The position numbers and the translations under genes were made by a program. Shown here piece by piece: positions 35,002-43,247 of a stretch of DNA of 64,000 nucleotides (its first letter is position 1; every line of letters starts with the position of its first letter). The stretch comes from Ruminiclostridium cellulolyticum H10 (GTDB taxonomy: Bacteria; Bacillota; Clostridia; Acetivibrionales; DSM-1351). The notes under the pieces are model-generated. The model saw nothing but the letters and a program-made list of their open reading frames with translations, was not told the DNA's origin and did no database searches. The stretch lies in assembly GCF_000022065.1 (NCBI RefSeq), contig NC_011898.1, positions 719,501 through 783,500 of the forward strand, given 5' to 3'.

Positions 35002-36087
35002 TTACGCACATACATCTTGAGTTTTCTTACGATTCTTAAAGATTGAAATAACTAGCATTAATAAAGGAAAAAACAAATCTGGCAGAAAGGCGATAAAATC
35101 TTGGCCATAGCTTTTAGTCCAATCAATGAATACATCTGCATTTTTAGGAAGAATAATATATCCTAGGGCTATATTCAAAACAGCAAAAGCGGTCAGGATT
35201 GGCTTGTATTCTTCAAGTTTGAATATATCTGCTGTTATTTTACTAACTGCATATAAACAAATAACAATTTTAAAACCTACTCCTATCAATAAACTAATAT
35301 CTATGATGGGTTCAATGTTTATCGTTGGAATTAACTGTGCTGATACATGGGAAGTATATGTTAAAGTTCCCATTAATGGACCAACTACTATTATATTTCT
35401 CAATATAGAAGACTCTACAATTAAAAAGAAAATAAAAGTAACCCAGTAAGTAGTCTTGAATAGTCCCTTTTTACTGTTTGTATACGGTATTATCAACAAA
35501 AATATGAAAATATCACCAAAGACTGTAGATAATAAGTTAACTGCACTTTTAATGACAGGAGCTATTTCCAATAGAATAGGAGTAAATGATGTGAAATCCT
35601 TTATGGTGAAAATTGAAGTAGATACTATTAATGAAGATAAGAGTAGTATAGGAGCTAGGATTTCACTTGTTTTCCCAATAACAGTCAACCCTCCCCTGGC
35701 ACTGTATAAAGTACCGATTGAAAGAACGATAAATATTACTATTACCGGGGTTTCAGTAAAACTGACAGAGTTCATGAATCCCACAAAAAGTCTGGTATTT
35801 AGAGAAGATTTGTATAAATAAAATATAATGTAATAAATGCTGATAACTTTTCCGAATACTTTGCCAAAGCAATTATCCAAAATTTCAGTAAGGGTTTTCC
35901 CGTTATTAAGTTTAGCAATATACAAGAACACTGTAATAAGAACAAGACCACCTATAGTCCCTAGAAGCATTGTTATCCATGCATCTGTTTTTGTACTTTC
36001 AGCTGGATTGTATATTAATGTACTACCAAAAAAAAATGTAAAAACAAGTAACCCATATTGCAGCTTTGATATTTTAACTTCTTTCAT
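35002..36087 (-). CDS. gerAB: Spore germination permease GerAB
   Basis: 361 residues with ten hydrophobic helices, opening with ISKLQYGLLVFTFFFGSTL typical of the endospore germination permease family. ATG with upstream AGGTTATAT-like RBS. GerAB is the inner-membrane subunit that binds the germinant in GerA-type receptors. Last gene of the minus-strand operon gerAA-gerAC-small ORF-gerAB. Confidence 0.88.
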   Translation of the reverse strand: MKEVKISKLQYGLLVFTFFFGSTLIYNPAESTKTDAWITMLLGTIGGLVLITVFLYIAKLNNGKTLTEILDNCFGKVFGKVISIYYIIFYLYKSSLNTRLFVGFMNSVSFTETPVIVIFIVLSIGTLYSARGGLTVIGKTSEILAPILLLSSLIVSTSIFTIKDFTSFTPILLEIAPVIKSAVNLLSTVFGDIFIFLLIIPYTNSKKGLFKTTYWVTFIFFLIVESSILRNIIVVGPLMGTLTYTSHVSAQLIPTINIEPIIDISLLIGVGFKIVICLYAVSKITADIFKLEEYKPILTAFAVLNIALGYIILPKNADVFIDWTKSYGQDFIAFLPDLFFPLLMLVISIFKNRKKTQDVCA

Positions 36088-36106
36088 ATAACCTCCATAA
36101 GCTGTT

Positions 36107-36316
36107 TTATTTCAGACCAACAGACTTTAATGCATTCATAATTAATACAACAGGACTGGTGGGTTGTTTATCAATACTGATAAGAATTGATAGTAGCATA
36201 CTAATTGCCATAATTGTAAAATATATACTCATCACTTTAGCTCTTTTATTGTAATTTAATAGTTCTTTAAAGCTTGCTAATAAAACCAATAAAAATGCAA
36301 ATATTACTTTTACCAA
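36107..36316 (-). CDS. Small two-helix membrane protein in the ger operon
   Basis: 69 residues from a TTG at 36316, nine bases after GGGAGAG. Two hydrophobic helices (about 3-18 and 28-47) separated by a basic turn (NYNKRAK). It lies between gerAC and gerAB with 15-20 bp gaps, so it is co-transcribed. Small accessory membrane proteins (GerD- or GerX-like roles) occur in some ger operons, but I recognise no family here. Confidence 0.6.
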   Translation of the reverse strand: MVKVIFAFLLVLLASFKELLNYNKRAKVMSIYFTIMAISMLLSILISIDKQPTSPVVLIMNALKSVGLK

Positions 36317-36331
36317 GCTTATACACTCTCC

Positions 36332-37500
36332 CTACTTACTTCGTATTGATTTAATTAACATACCGCTTCTTACTATATTTCCGTTAACATCTATGTTTAT
36401 CTTTAGTTTTGGAAAGATTTCCTCATCCCATATATTTTTCGATTTTCCCCAATATTTGGGGTATTTTTGAAAAGTGTACATTCCGAAACCAAAAATATCA
36501 CTCTTATATTCTTTTTGGCATTTCTCAAGGGTTTTCTGAGCTTCTTCTTTAATTTGTGCGTTTAGACTTTTGGTAACAGATTTTACATATTCACTTTCTT
36601 GTAGTGTATATTACTTTGTTCGCCGATATTCCCTAGAACTTTTATCTTAATATCGGCTTCCGGCATATTATTTTTGCCGGGCTTTATTTTAATTTTTGAT
36701 TTAAAATCCTTTAATTCAACGCACACTGTTTTACCAGGATTTACGGGATCTTTTATCTCTACAACAGAGCTCTTGAGTCGATTTGTAATATACATATAGC
36801 CACGGGTTTCATATTTATCAAGCCAACCTATCATTTTATCCTTCTGAAATACTGCAAGACCTTCTGTAGTAGTTATTTCTTCAGTTTTTTCTATAGTCCC
36901 TATTGCAAGACTCCTTCCTTCAGTTACCAATCCTTTTGCTACATCCAACAGCATTAATCTTCTAGAGAAAGCATTATCCTTAGAGTTCTTCAATGTATCT
37001 CGTATATATTCACCCGGTACTTTTGACAGTTCATATTCCTGATTTAATATTTCTTTTGCTGTTGAATTCTTTGCTACTATTACGTCTGTTTTGTACTGAG
37101 CCTTGTGATCTCTTAATATAAAATCCATATAATCTTGAATACCGTATTTTGCTATATCTTCACCGAAAACTATAACTTGAGCGGAACCCAGAAATATTCT
37201 TCTACTATTAATTTTTGTAAGCAGACCATGGAATGCACCAAAAACCGAATCGGCTGTATTAGATATAAGATAAAAGCTTTTTGTCTCACCACCACCACCT
37301 CCGCCGCTATTTGGCTGTGAGCTTTTGATTGAAGGTGTTTTTATTATTTGTGCACTAATCATGATTTTGCCATCTTCAGTTTTATCAATTCCGTAAGCAG
37401 ATAAAAGAGACATATTACTTAAATCTATGTTATTCCAGCAACCCGTGAGCGTATAAAGCATAAAAACAGACAATATACTTACGGTGATTTTTCTAACCAT
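36332..37500 (-). pseudogene. gerAC: GerAC germination lipoprotein with a frameshift near 36600
   Basis: Starts at the ATG 37500 (RBS AAGGAGG), overlapping gerAA by 8 bp. A lipoprotein signal with lipobox LTGC (about residue 20) and ~305 GerAC residues follow, then the frame ends at TAA 36583. In the next frame an uninterrupted 88-codon stretch from about 36600 to TAG 36332 reads as the GerAC C-terminal domain (SDIFGFGMYTFQKYPKYWG, then LKINIDVNGNIVRSG). One inserted base near CACTAC (about 36602) would rejoin them. It is either a real inactivating deletion or a sequence error. Confidence 0.85.
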
Positions 37501-39079
37501 TTTGTTTCCTCCTTGTTGAGAAGGATTTGCCTCTTGTTCGTTTGGAATATTGTCCATGTGATAATGAATGTGGTCTTCCAAACATTGCCCATATAGGCAC
37601 AACAATTAAAGAATCTTTCAGGTCTGTGGCTCTGAAAGGAGAAATAGGAGCTAAATATGGAATACCAAAGGATTTTTTACTGCAGAGATAAATTATTATC
37701 AGATTAGTCAAAGTAGCCATACCAAAAAAACCCAAAGCGTTTGCAGATATCAGCATTAGAATTCTAATAATGGAACCTGCTTTAATAAGCGGCGGCACAA
37801 TAAAGCTACAAATGCCAGAGAGTGCTGTTACTATAACAATAGGTGCTGAAGCAATACCGGCACTTACAGCTGCATCACCAAGTACAATTGCACCTACGAT
37901 ACTCACAGCTTGCCCAATCGATCTGGGCATACGTAGGCCTGCTTCACGAAGAATTTCAAATGCAAATAACATTATTAATGTTTCAAAGAAAGCAGAAAAA
38001 GGTATTCCTTGCCTTGCAGCAGCCATGGTAAGCATCAGTTTAAAGGGAATTGTTGTTTGATGGAACGAAATCAAGGCTACATAAAGTGCCGGAAGATAAA
38101 AAGATATTAATAGGGCTATAAATCTTAAAATCCTCATAGAAGAGGCAAAAATAAACTCTCCATAGTAATCTTCCTGGGCCTGTATGCTTTCAATCACTAA
38201 ATATGGTATGGTTAATACAGTAGAGGCTCCATCGGAAATTATTGCAATTCTGCCTTCCAAAAGCTTAGCTGCAACTTTGTCAGGTTTTTCGCTGTTTCCT
38301 ACCATGGGAAAAAGTGAAAAACTTCCATCTTGTATGAATTGCTCGATATAACCAGAAGTCAAAATTGCATCAGTTTTAATTTTATTAATACGTTTTTTTA
38401 GTTCATCTATGATTTCTGGCTGTGCAATACCCTGAATATAACAAATAACAATATCGGTGTTTGTTCTTTCACCTAATTTAAAGCTCTCTACCTTTAAATT
38501 GGAGTTTTTTATTCTTCTTCGAATTAGCGTTGTATTGGTAAGAAGATTCTCGGTAAAGCCTTCTTTAGAACCCTTAATGCTTATTTCGGTATCAGGTTGT
38601 TCAACCGCTCTCATTTCAGGTGCCTTCAAGCCAATCTTAAAAGCTTTTTCTTCGTCTTCAACAAACAAAACTGCATTTCCAGATAAAATGCCGTCAATCG
38701 AATCTTTTAATGTGTTTAGCTCTTCTAAATCACCGGAGCTTATTATTTTTTCTTTGAGTAATGTATAAACTGAAGAAATTTTGGTATTTTGTGAATATTG
38801 CATAATAGGTTCAATAATGTTCTCTGCTAAAATTTTCTTATCAACGAACCCATCAAAAGATGCTATAATAATCTTCACATTAAGTTTTCCGAGTACAACT
38901 TCTCGTATTATGAAGTCACTGCATAAAGTAAATTCTTGATTAAGTATATCTTTTATTGAACCAATAGATTTCGGAATTTTAATAATATTATCTTTTTTAC
39001 TAGTGTTATTTGGATTACTTGTATTTTTTTCTTGGTTCATTTTCTTTGATTTACTCTTTTTTGAAAATACCTTAAACAT
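37493..39079 (-). CDS. gerAA: Spore germination receptor subunit GerAA
   Basis: 528 residues from the ATG at 39079, nine bases after AGGTG; starts at 39085-39091 overlap that site. A charged N-terminal cytoplasmic domain (about 1-290) is followed by four to six membrane helices (about 290-480) containing P-R-S-I-G-Q-A-V-S-I-V-G-A (about 393-405), the signature of GerA/GerBA proteins. First gene of the operon; in the spore inner membrane it forms the receptor with GerAB and GerAC. Confidence 0.9.
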   Translation of the reverse strand: MFKVFSKKSKSKKMNQEKNTSNPNNTSKKDNIIKIPKSIGSIKDILNQEFTLCSDFIIREVVLGKLNVKIIIASFDGFVDKKILAENIIEPIMQYSQNTKISSVYTLLKEKIISSGDLEELNTLKDSIDGILSGNAVLFVEDEEKAFKIGLKAPEMRAVEQPDTEISIKGSKEGFTENLLTNTTLIRRRIKNSNLKVESFKLGERTNTDIVICYIQGIAQPEIIDELKKRINKIKTDAILTSGYIEQFIQDGSFSLFPMVGNSEKPDKVAAKLLEGRIAIISDGASTVLTIPYLVIESIQAQEDYYGEFIFASSMRILRFIALLISFYLPALYVALISFHQTTIPFKLMLTMAAARQGIPFSAFFETLIMLFAFEILREAGLRMPRSIGQAVSIVGAIVLGDAAVSAGIASAPIVIVTALSGICSFIVPPLIKAGSIIRILMLISANALGFFGMATLTNLIIIYLCSKKSFGIPYLAPISPFRATDLKDSLIVVPIWAMFGRPHSLSHGQYSKRTRGKSFSTRRKQNG

Positions 39080-39098
39080 TGTCATCATCACCTAATTT

Positions 39099-39127
39099 TA
39101 ATATGCCTTAAATAAAAAATGTTATAC
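39099..39127 (-). promoter_or_regulatory. Candidate sigma-G promoter of the gerA operon
   Basis: Minus strand GTATA (39127-39123), 17-bp spacer, CATATTA (39105-39099): full match to the Bacillus consensus GHATR-N17/18-CATWHTA. The leader would be very short (about 13 nt to the ATG at 39079), which counts slightly against it. Confidence 0.45.
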
Positions 39128-39298
39128 CAGAGTAATTTTGTTCACTTTAAGTCAGCTATACGGTCTTACAACACTTCTATTAATTTAAATAACAACTATT
39201 TAATAAAAACAAATATAACGTATCACATGTATCCTAGTTTGTGGTACAGATGAGGGAATAAGGAATCCGTTCATAAAAATATAGTAATTGGTAGTAAA

Positions 39299-39343
39299 TC
39301 TCCTGTAAATATCACCTAAATATTAGAGTATATTTACAGGAGA
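39299..39343 (+). promoter_or_regulatory. 14-bp inverted repeat sequestering the Shine-Dalgarno of the toxin operon
   Basis: TCTCCTGTAAATAT (39299-39312) is the exact complement of ATATTTACAGGAGA (39330-39343), with a 17-nt loop. The 3' arm contains AGGAGA (39338-39343), the Shine-Dalgarno seven bases before the ATG at 39351. In RNA the ribosome site would be fully paired. Confidence 0.7.
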
Positions 39344-39350
39344 GATAAAT

Positions 39351-39554
39351 ATGTACACCAGAGTTGCCGTTGAAAGAAAACCCCAGAAATCCTCAAGTTC
39401 ACAATATAGCAATAGTCAGAAAAAACCTTCCGCGTCAAAGTCTGAGGGCAAAAAGCCAAAAGTCCGAGTGACAGAATTTTCACAAATAGTTGCACTGCTG
39501 CTCAATGACCCGGATTCAGTCACACGTGATGAATTTGCGTTACCGGAATGTTAA
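39351..39554 (+). CDS. Short leader ORF of the toxin island (N-terminal part of split gene?)
   Basis: 67 residues. The first ~45 are basic, Ser/Gln/Lys-rich and disordered (MYTRVAVERKPQKSSSSQ), then TEFSQIVALLLNDPDSVTRDEFAL looks like the start of a folded helical domain that breaks off at the stop. The stop overlaps the next start as ATGTTAA. Either it is the displaced N-terminus of the following large protein (one-base frameshift) or a separate small protein translationally coupled to it. The basic Ser-rich leader resembles, from memory, the leaders of cargo proteins of contractile injection systems; this is only a suggestion. Confidence 0.55.
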   Translation: MYTRVAVERKPQKSSSSQYSNSQKKPSASKSEGKKPKVRVTEFSQIVALLLNDPDSVTRDEFALPEC

Positions 39555-41344
39555 TCTCAGGCCAGTTTGCAGAAATAATGGAGGGAATAAAAGCATTAGG
39601 AGAAGCTGCAAAAGCCTCGCTGCCCCATATAGAAGGAAAGGTATGGGAACAGCTGATAGGAGTAGATCTTACTCAGCCCCTAGAAGAACAGGCAGACGAA
39701 GGAGGACAGCCACAAGGCCAGACAGCAGAAAAACTAACCGAAAACGATATAGTCATAGAACAAGTTGAGAAAGGGGAAATAACCCCGGAACTACTTGAGG
39801 ACATGAACCTGAAAGACGGAGAAACAAAGGAGTTGAATGGAAGCTCCAACCCGCATACCACCGAAAGCATAATGGAGGAATTTGATACACAAAAGGCACA
39901 AAAATCAGGCAACAGCTTCGCTGACGGAGTAAAAACACGGGCACAAAACGCAGGAAAGATTCTTGACCAGATAAAAGAATTTGTAATAAAATGGTTAAAA
40001 GATAACTGGTGGAAGCTGCTGTTGGGAGTACTGGGAGCACTGGCCGGAATAATAGCGGCAGAAATAGTAACGGGAGGAGCAATAACCGCAGCACTGCCTG
40101 TAATAATAAACGCGATAACCACGGCAATGAATGCGGCCATGGTAGTGTCCATAATAGATACCATAGCAAAAGCGGCAGGCTACATAGAAACCTACCTGAC
40201 ACAGGGGTGGGCAAGACACATCCAATCGGCGGCAATAGCCCTTGCAACAGCACTTGCAATGGGATTGGTAGAACTGGCAATGGCTCTGGGTTTCAAATTC
40301 GCCGAAAAAGGCGTAAAAGCAGCCAAGGGTGGTATCAAAAAAGGCATAAAAGCAACTGCCGGGGGAGCAAAGAAACTGGTTACCATAGCAGGAAAAGGCA
40401 TCAAGAGTCTGCTAAAATCAGGAGCAAAGCTGGTATCCAAAACAGGCCGCATGATAATCGAAAACGGAAAGATAATCATAAAGAGCCTGAAAAACGGATT
40501 CTCAAAGGGAGTAAAGAAGCTCAAAGGCCTGATAGACAAAATATTAAGCAAATTCAGGTTCAAAAAAATCAAAATAGAGCGAAAAGGTCTGCATATACGA
40601 ATATACGGGGAAGTCAACCCGTGGGTACTGCTCTATGACGGAACCATAGAGAAAATAGACCGTAAAAACACCCATGCAGGAGATATAATAGAACACGAGG
40701 GGAAACGTGGAATAGTTATAACCCGCAACACAAAACCAACCGCCAAAGTCAACGACCTAAATGCATTAAGTCAGGGAGAACGGAAAGCCATTTATGAAAA
40801 TGCTTTGAAGAATGGTGGGAAGGTTGATGTAAAGGGGGCGGTTGAAGCTATTGAGAGGGCTATAGCAAAGGGAACTCCAAAAACTTGGGAAGAGTTTTTA
40901 GCTGTGAATTCAGAAAGAAGTGTAGAAGAGTTATCGAGTTCTTATATAAAACTTATTGAGGGACAGTCTCCATGGCCTGAAAACTTTGTACCACAACAAA
41001 AAACCCTCAAGCCAGGAGATACTTTTCAGATGACACTAGATAATACGCAACCGGTGACATCACCAGGTGGTTTCGCTACATTTGACAATATACCTAATGT
41101 TAATTATGTTAGAAATAATCTAGCGGTAAAATCAGATTGGAAAGTAGATTGCAGTAAAGTTGTTACTTACAGGGTTAAACAAGGTGTAGAGTTACCTGTG
41201 CTTGAAGGACCAGTTGGACCACAAATAGATATAAATGCTGACAAGTACTTGCCCGGTGGTGGATCTCAAATACAAATGTTACTTGATAGAAGTGTTAACA
41301 AAATGGATTACTTGGAGGTTGTGTCAATACGCTCAATTAATTAA
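39548..41344 (+). CDS. Polymorphic toxin-like multi-domain protein
   Basis: 598 residues. Order: helical N-terminus (ISGQFAEIMEGIKAL), an acidic linker (~40-125), a hydrophobic segment (~157-245: WWKLLLGVLGALAGIIAAEIV and Ala-rich stretches, membrane-active looking), a Gly/Lys-rich basic repeat segment (~255-345), a short beta region with H-A-G-D-I-I-E-H-E-G-K-R (~375), and a variable C-terminal ~185 residues (GGFATFDNI, LPGGGSQIQ, ending VVSIRSIN). Codon and base use change near 40780, the border of the C-terminal domain. A small gene follows after 12 bp. This organisation is that of polymorphic toxins with an exchangeable tip; the toxic activity is not recognised, an ADP-ribosyltransferase- or NAD-glycohydrolase-like fold being one guess. 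Confidence 0.6.
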   Translation: MLISGQFAEIMEGIKALGEAAKASLPHIEGKVWEQLIGVDLTQPLEEQADEGGQPQGQTAEKLTENDIVIEQVEKGEITPELLEDMNLKDGETKELNGSSNPHTTESIMEEFDTQKAQKSGNSFADGVKTRAQNAGKILDQIKEFVIKWLKDNWWKLLLGVLGALAGIIAAEIVTGGAITAALPVIINAITTAMNAAMVVSIIDTIAKAAGYIETYLTQGWARHIQSAAIALATALAMGLVELAMALGFKFAEKGVKAAKGGIKKGIKATAGGAKKLVTIAGKGIKSLLKSGAKLVSKTGRMIIENGKIIIKSLKNGFSKGVKKLKGLIDKILSKFRFKKIKIERKGLHIRIYGEVNPWVLLYDGTIEKIDRKNTHAGDIIEHEGKRGIVITRNTKPTAKVNDLNALSQGERKAIYENALKNGGKVDVKGAVEAIERAIAKGTPKTWEEFLAVNSERSVEELSSSYIKLIEGQSPWPENFVPQQKTLKPGDTFQMTLDNTQPVTSPGGFATFDNIPNVNYVRNNLAVKSDWKVDCSKVVTYRVKQGVELPVLEGPVGPQIDINADKYLPGGGSQIQMLLDRSVNKMDYLEVVSIRSIN

Positions 41345-41356
41345 GGGAGGGAAAAA

Positions 41357-41914
41357 ATGACTATTGAAAATTTCATTTGGGATAGCCAAAATCAAAGTGT
41401 AAGTTGGACATATAATGGAAAAATCATTAAAGAAACATATGAGAATGCATATTTTGCTACTGTTAATACACAGGAAAATTTTGTGTATGTTGAGGCAGGA
41501 CAAAATTATTCTCAAGACCAAGTATATCACCTTTCTTTTGATGGAAAACGAATATTTACACTTGATAAGTTAAGTGGCAAAGTTAGTTGGATATATCAAG
41601 ACAAAATGGTTGAAGTTGCTTGTAAAGGTATTGTAAATGCTCAATTCTATATTGAGAACGGGGTGATTATAGTAATTACAGCTTTAAGTCAACCTCATAG
41701 AAAGTTACAAGGTTTTGCATTAGATGGTACAGTGTTGTTTGAAAAGGAGCCGCCACATGGGTATAGTTTTGTGAACTTATCAACCTATAAGAATAAACCT
41801 TCCGCTGTTTGTGATGGAGGAAAAATAAATGCTGATGCTTATGGCAGAAGTAGCTGGCATTTTGTTATTGATATTAAAACGGGTGATATGACTAAAGAAA
41901 ATTTAGCATATTGA
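41357..41914 (+). CDS. Candidate immunity protein
   Basis: 185 residues, ATG after GGGAGGG, 12 bp after the toxin-like gene and clearly co-transcribed. Soluble, beta-rich sequence with recurring S-W-x-Y and D-G-K patterns, low-G+C codon use like the toxin's C-terminal part and unlike its N-terminal part. No known family recognised. The position right behind the variable toxin tip and the shared composition suggest that it protects against that tip (inference). Confidence 0.5.
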   Translation: MTIENFIWDSQNQSVSWTYNGKIIKETYENAYFATVNTQENFVYVEAGQNYSQDQVYHLSFDGKRIFTLDKLSGKVSWIYQDKMVEVACKGIVNAQFYIENGVIIVITALSQPHRKLQGFALDGTVLFEKEPPHGYSFVNLSTYKNKPSAVCDGGKINADAYGRSSWHFVIDIKTGDMTKENLAY

Positions 41915-42028
41915 GAAGTTTAAATTGGGAAGTGAATGTATAAAATAGGCTTTTCTGACTATATATTTCTAAGGGAAATCTAAGAATTAGACTTAATGAT
42001 TCTCAAAGATTGTTGAAATGTAGGATAA

Positions 42029-42165
42029 GCGGCAAAAGCCTCACTACCTGAAAGAGGAAAAGTGTGGGAACAACTGATAGGAGTAGACCTGACACAACCC
42101 ATATAGGAAAGACTCTTGACCAGATAAAATAGTATGTTATAAAATGGTTAGAAGAATTATATAAT
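42029..42165 (+). pseudogene. Remnant of a second toxin gene of the same family
   Basis: 42029-42104 encodes AAKASLPERGKVWEQLIGVD and a few more residues, matching the toxin at 39606-39684 (one codon shorter), then stops. 42107-42155 encodes GKTLDQIK-stop-YVIKWL, matching 39956-40005, with the intervening ~270 bp missing. This is therefore a decayed second copy, diverged enough to be from a paralogue rather than a fresh duplication. Confidence 0.75.
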
Positions 42166-42167
42166 AA

Positions 42168-42476
42168 TTACAATATATTATCGGGTTGATGTTGACTGAT
42201 TGCTTCTTGCAAAGCTTTAAATCCGATTTTATTATCCCATTGGTTGAAATAGCACCTGAACTTTGAACCACATGTAATACATTCAACAAATTGTTTTGTA
42301 TCCTTCTGTTCTCGGTTATCAAACATAAAAGGAAGAAATTCATTTTTATTTCGAAGCCCTGGAGCGTCGGAATCAATAATATATGAATAGACATAAGTTG
42401 CTTCGTATTTAATTAAAAAATTACTATTATTGCAAACTGGACATAATAAACGGTTTTCAGACATATATGCCTCCAA
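42168..42476 (-). CDS. Small zinc-ribbon hypothetical protein
   Basis: 102 residues. C-P-V-C (about 12-15) and C-I-T-C-G-S-K-F (about 65-72) are two C-x2-C knuckles, suggesting a zinc ribbon; between them the sequence is Tyr/Phe-rich. It is transcribed towards the toxin remnant. The start is uncertain (M1 or M5, RBS GGAGGC just upstream of M1). Not recognised; possibly another island gene. Confidence 0.55.
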   Translation of the reverse strand: MEAYMSENRLLCPVCNNSNFLIKYEATYVYSYIIDSDAPGLRNKNEFLPFMFDNREQKDTKQFVECITCGSKFRCYFNQWDNKIGFKALQEAISQHQPDNIL

Positions 42477-42595
42477 AATAGGTTTACTATTAAAATTTCC
42501 AGTAAATCCGTAAGTTATTCATTATTTTAGAAGAATGTAAAGACACAACACAGAAGACGCATAAAAATATTAATACTAGTAAAGGAGGTCTATCA

Positions 42596-43114
42596 ATGAA
42601 TTATACTATAAGGCCCATACGTGTAGAGGATGCAGCGGATATGAATGAGATGTATATAATGGACGGGGTAAGAGAAAATATTCTAGGTTTATTCAGTGCA
42701 AGAATAGATCAAACAGAAGAGTTTATAAAGACCGCTGGCTCCAATCAACATCATTTGGTAGCTGAGACCAATGAAAATGGAGTAAAGAAAGTAGTAGGTT
42801 CGGTAGCACTGATTGTAAGCCAGAACCCAAGAACCAGTCATACTGCGTCATTAGGAATAATGGTACATAAAGATTATCAGGGAAAGGGAATAGGAACCGC
42901 ACTATTAAAAAAAATTCTTGATTTAGCAGATAACTGGCTGATGCTTATACGTTTAGAATTAAATGTATTTGTAGAAAATGAAAGGGCGGTCAACCTATAT
43001 AAATCACTTGGTTTTCAGATAGAAGGCACAAAAAAATATATGGCTGTAAAAAACGGTAAATATGCCGATGAATATTTAATGGCAAGATACAACCTCACAG
43101 ATAAATTATCCTAG
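42596..43114 (+). CDS. GNAT-family N-acetyltransferase
   Basis: 172 residues, ATG after AAAGGAGG. ASLGIMVHKDYQGKGIGTALL (about 83-103) contains the acetyl-CoA pyrophosphate loop Q-x-x-G-x-G, and NERAVNLYKSLGFQIEG (about 127-143) is the C-terminal GNAT motif. The size and order match single-domain RimI-like or amine acetyltransferases; the substrate is unknown. Separate transcription unit. Confidence 0.9.
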   Translation: MNYTIRPIRVEDAADMNEMYIMDGVRENILGLFSARIDQTEEFIKTAGSNQHHLVAETNENGVKKVVGSVALIVSQNPRTSHTASLGIMVHKDYQGKGIGTALLKKILDLADNWLMLIRLELNVFVENERAVNLYKSLGFQIEGTKKYMAVKNGKYADEYLMARYNLTDKLS

Positions 43115-43198
43115 CATTGAAAAACAAATTGTTTATTGATATAATAATAAGAACTTATGTTCTTGGTGAAGCTGATTGGTATGGCGGTCAGCTATTTT

Positions 43199-43222
43199 AT
43201 TGATTAACAATCAATATTTTTT
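43199..43222 (+). terminator. Hairpin with T-run upstream of the nuclease-helicase gene
   Basis: ATTGATT and AATCAAT around AAC, followed by ATTTTTTG, about 90 bp after the GNAT stop and 26 bp before the helicase start. It could terminate GNAT or attenuate the helicase operon. Confidence 0.55.
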
Positions 43223-43247
43223 GTGATGGAGGCTGAAATAATAAAGT

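Larger units (their letters stand above)
39092..39350. other. Divergent region between gerAA and the toxin island
   Basis: 259 bp, A/T-rich. It holds the candidate sigma-G promoter of gerAA (39099-39127, minus strand) and, on the plus strand, the RBS-sequestering inverted repeat at 39299-39343. Confidence 0.6.

Noticed and set aside
39753-40638. Long antisense and shifted open frames over the toxin gene
   Set aside because: They arise from the biased, low-complexity coding of the toxin gene; their peptides are compositionally odd and have no ribosome sites.
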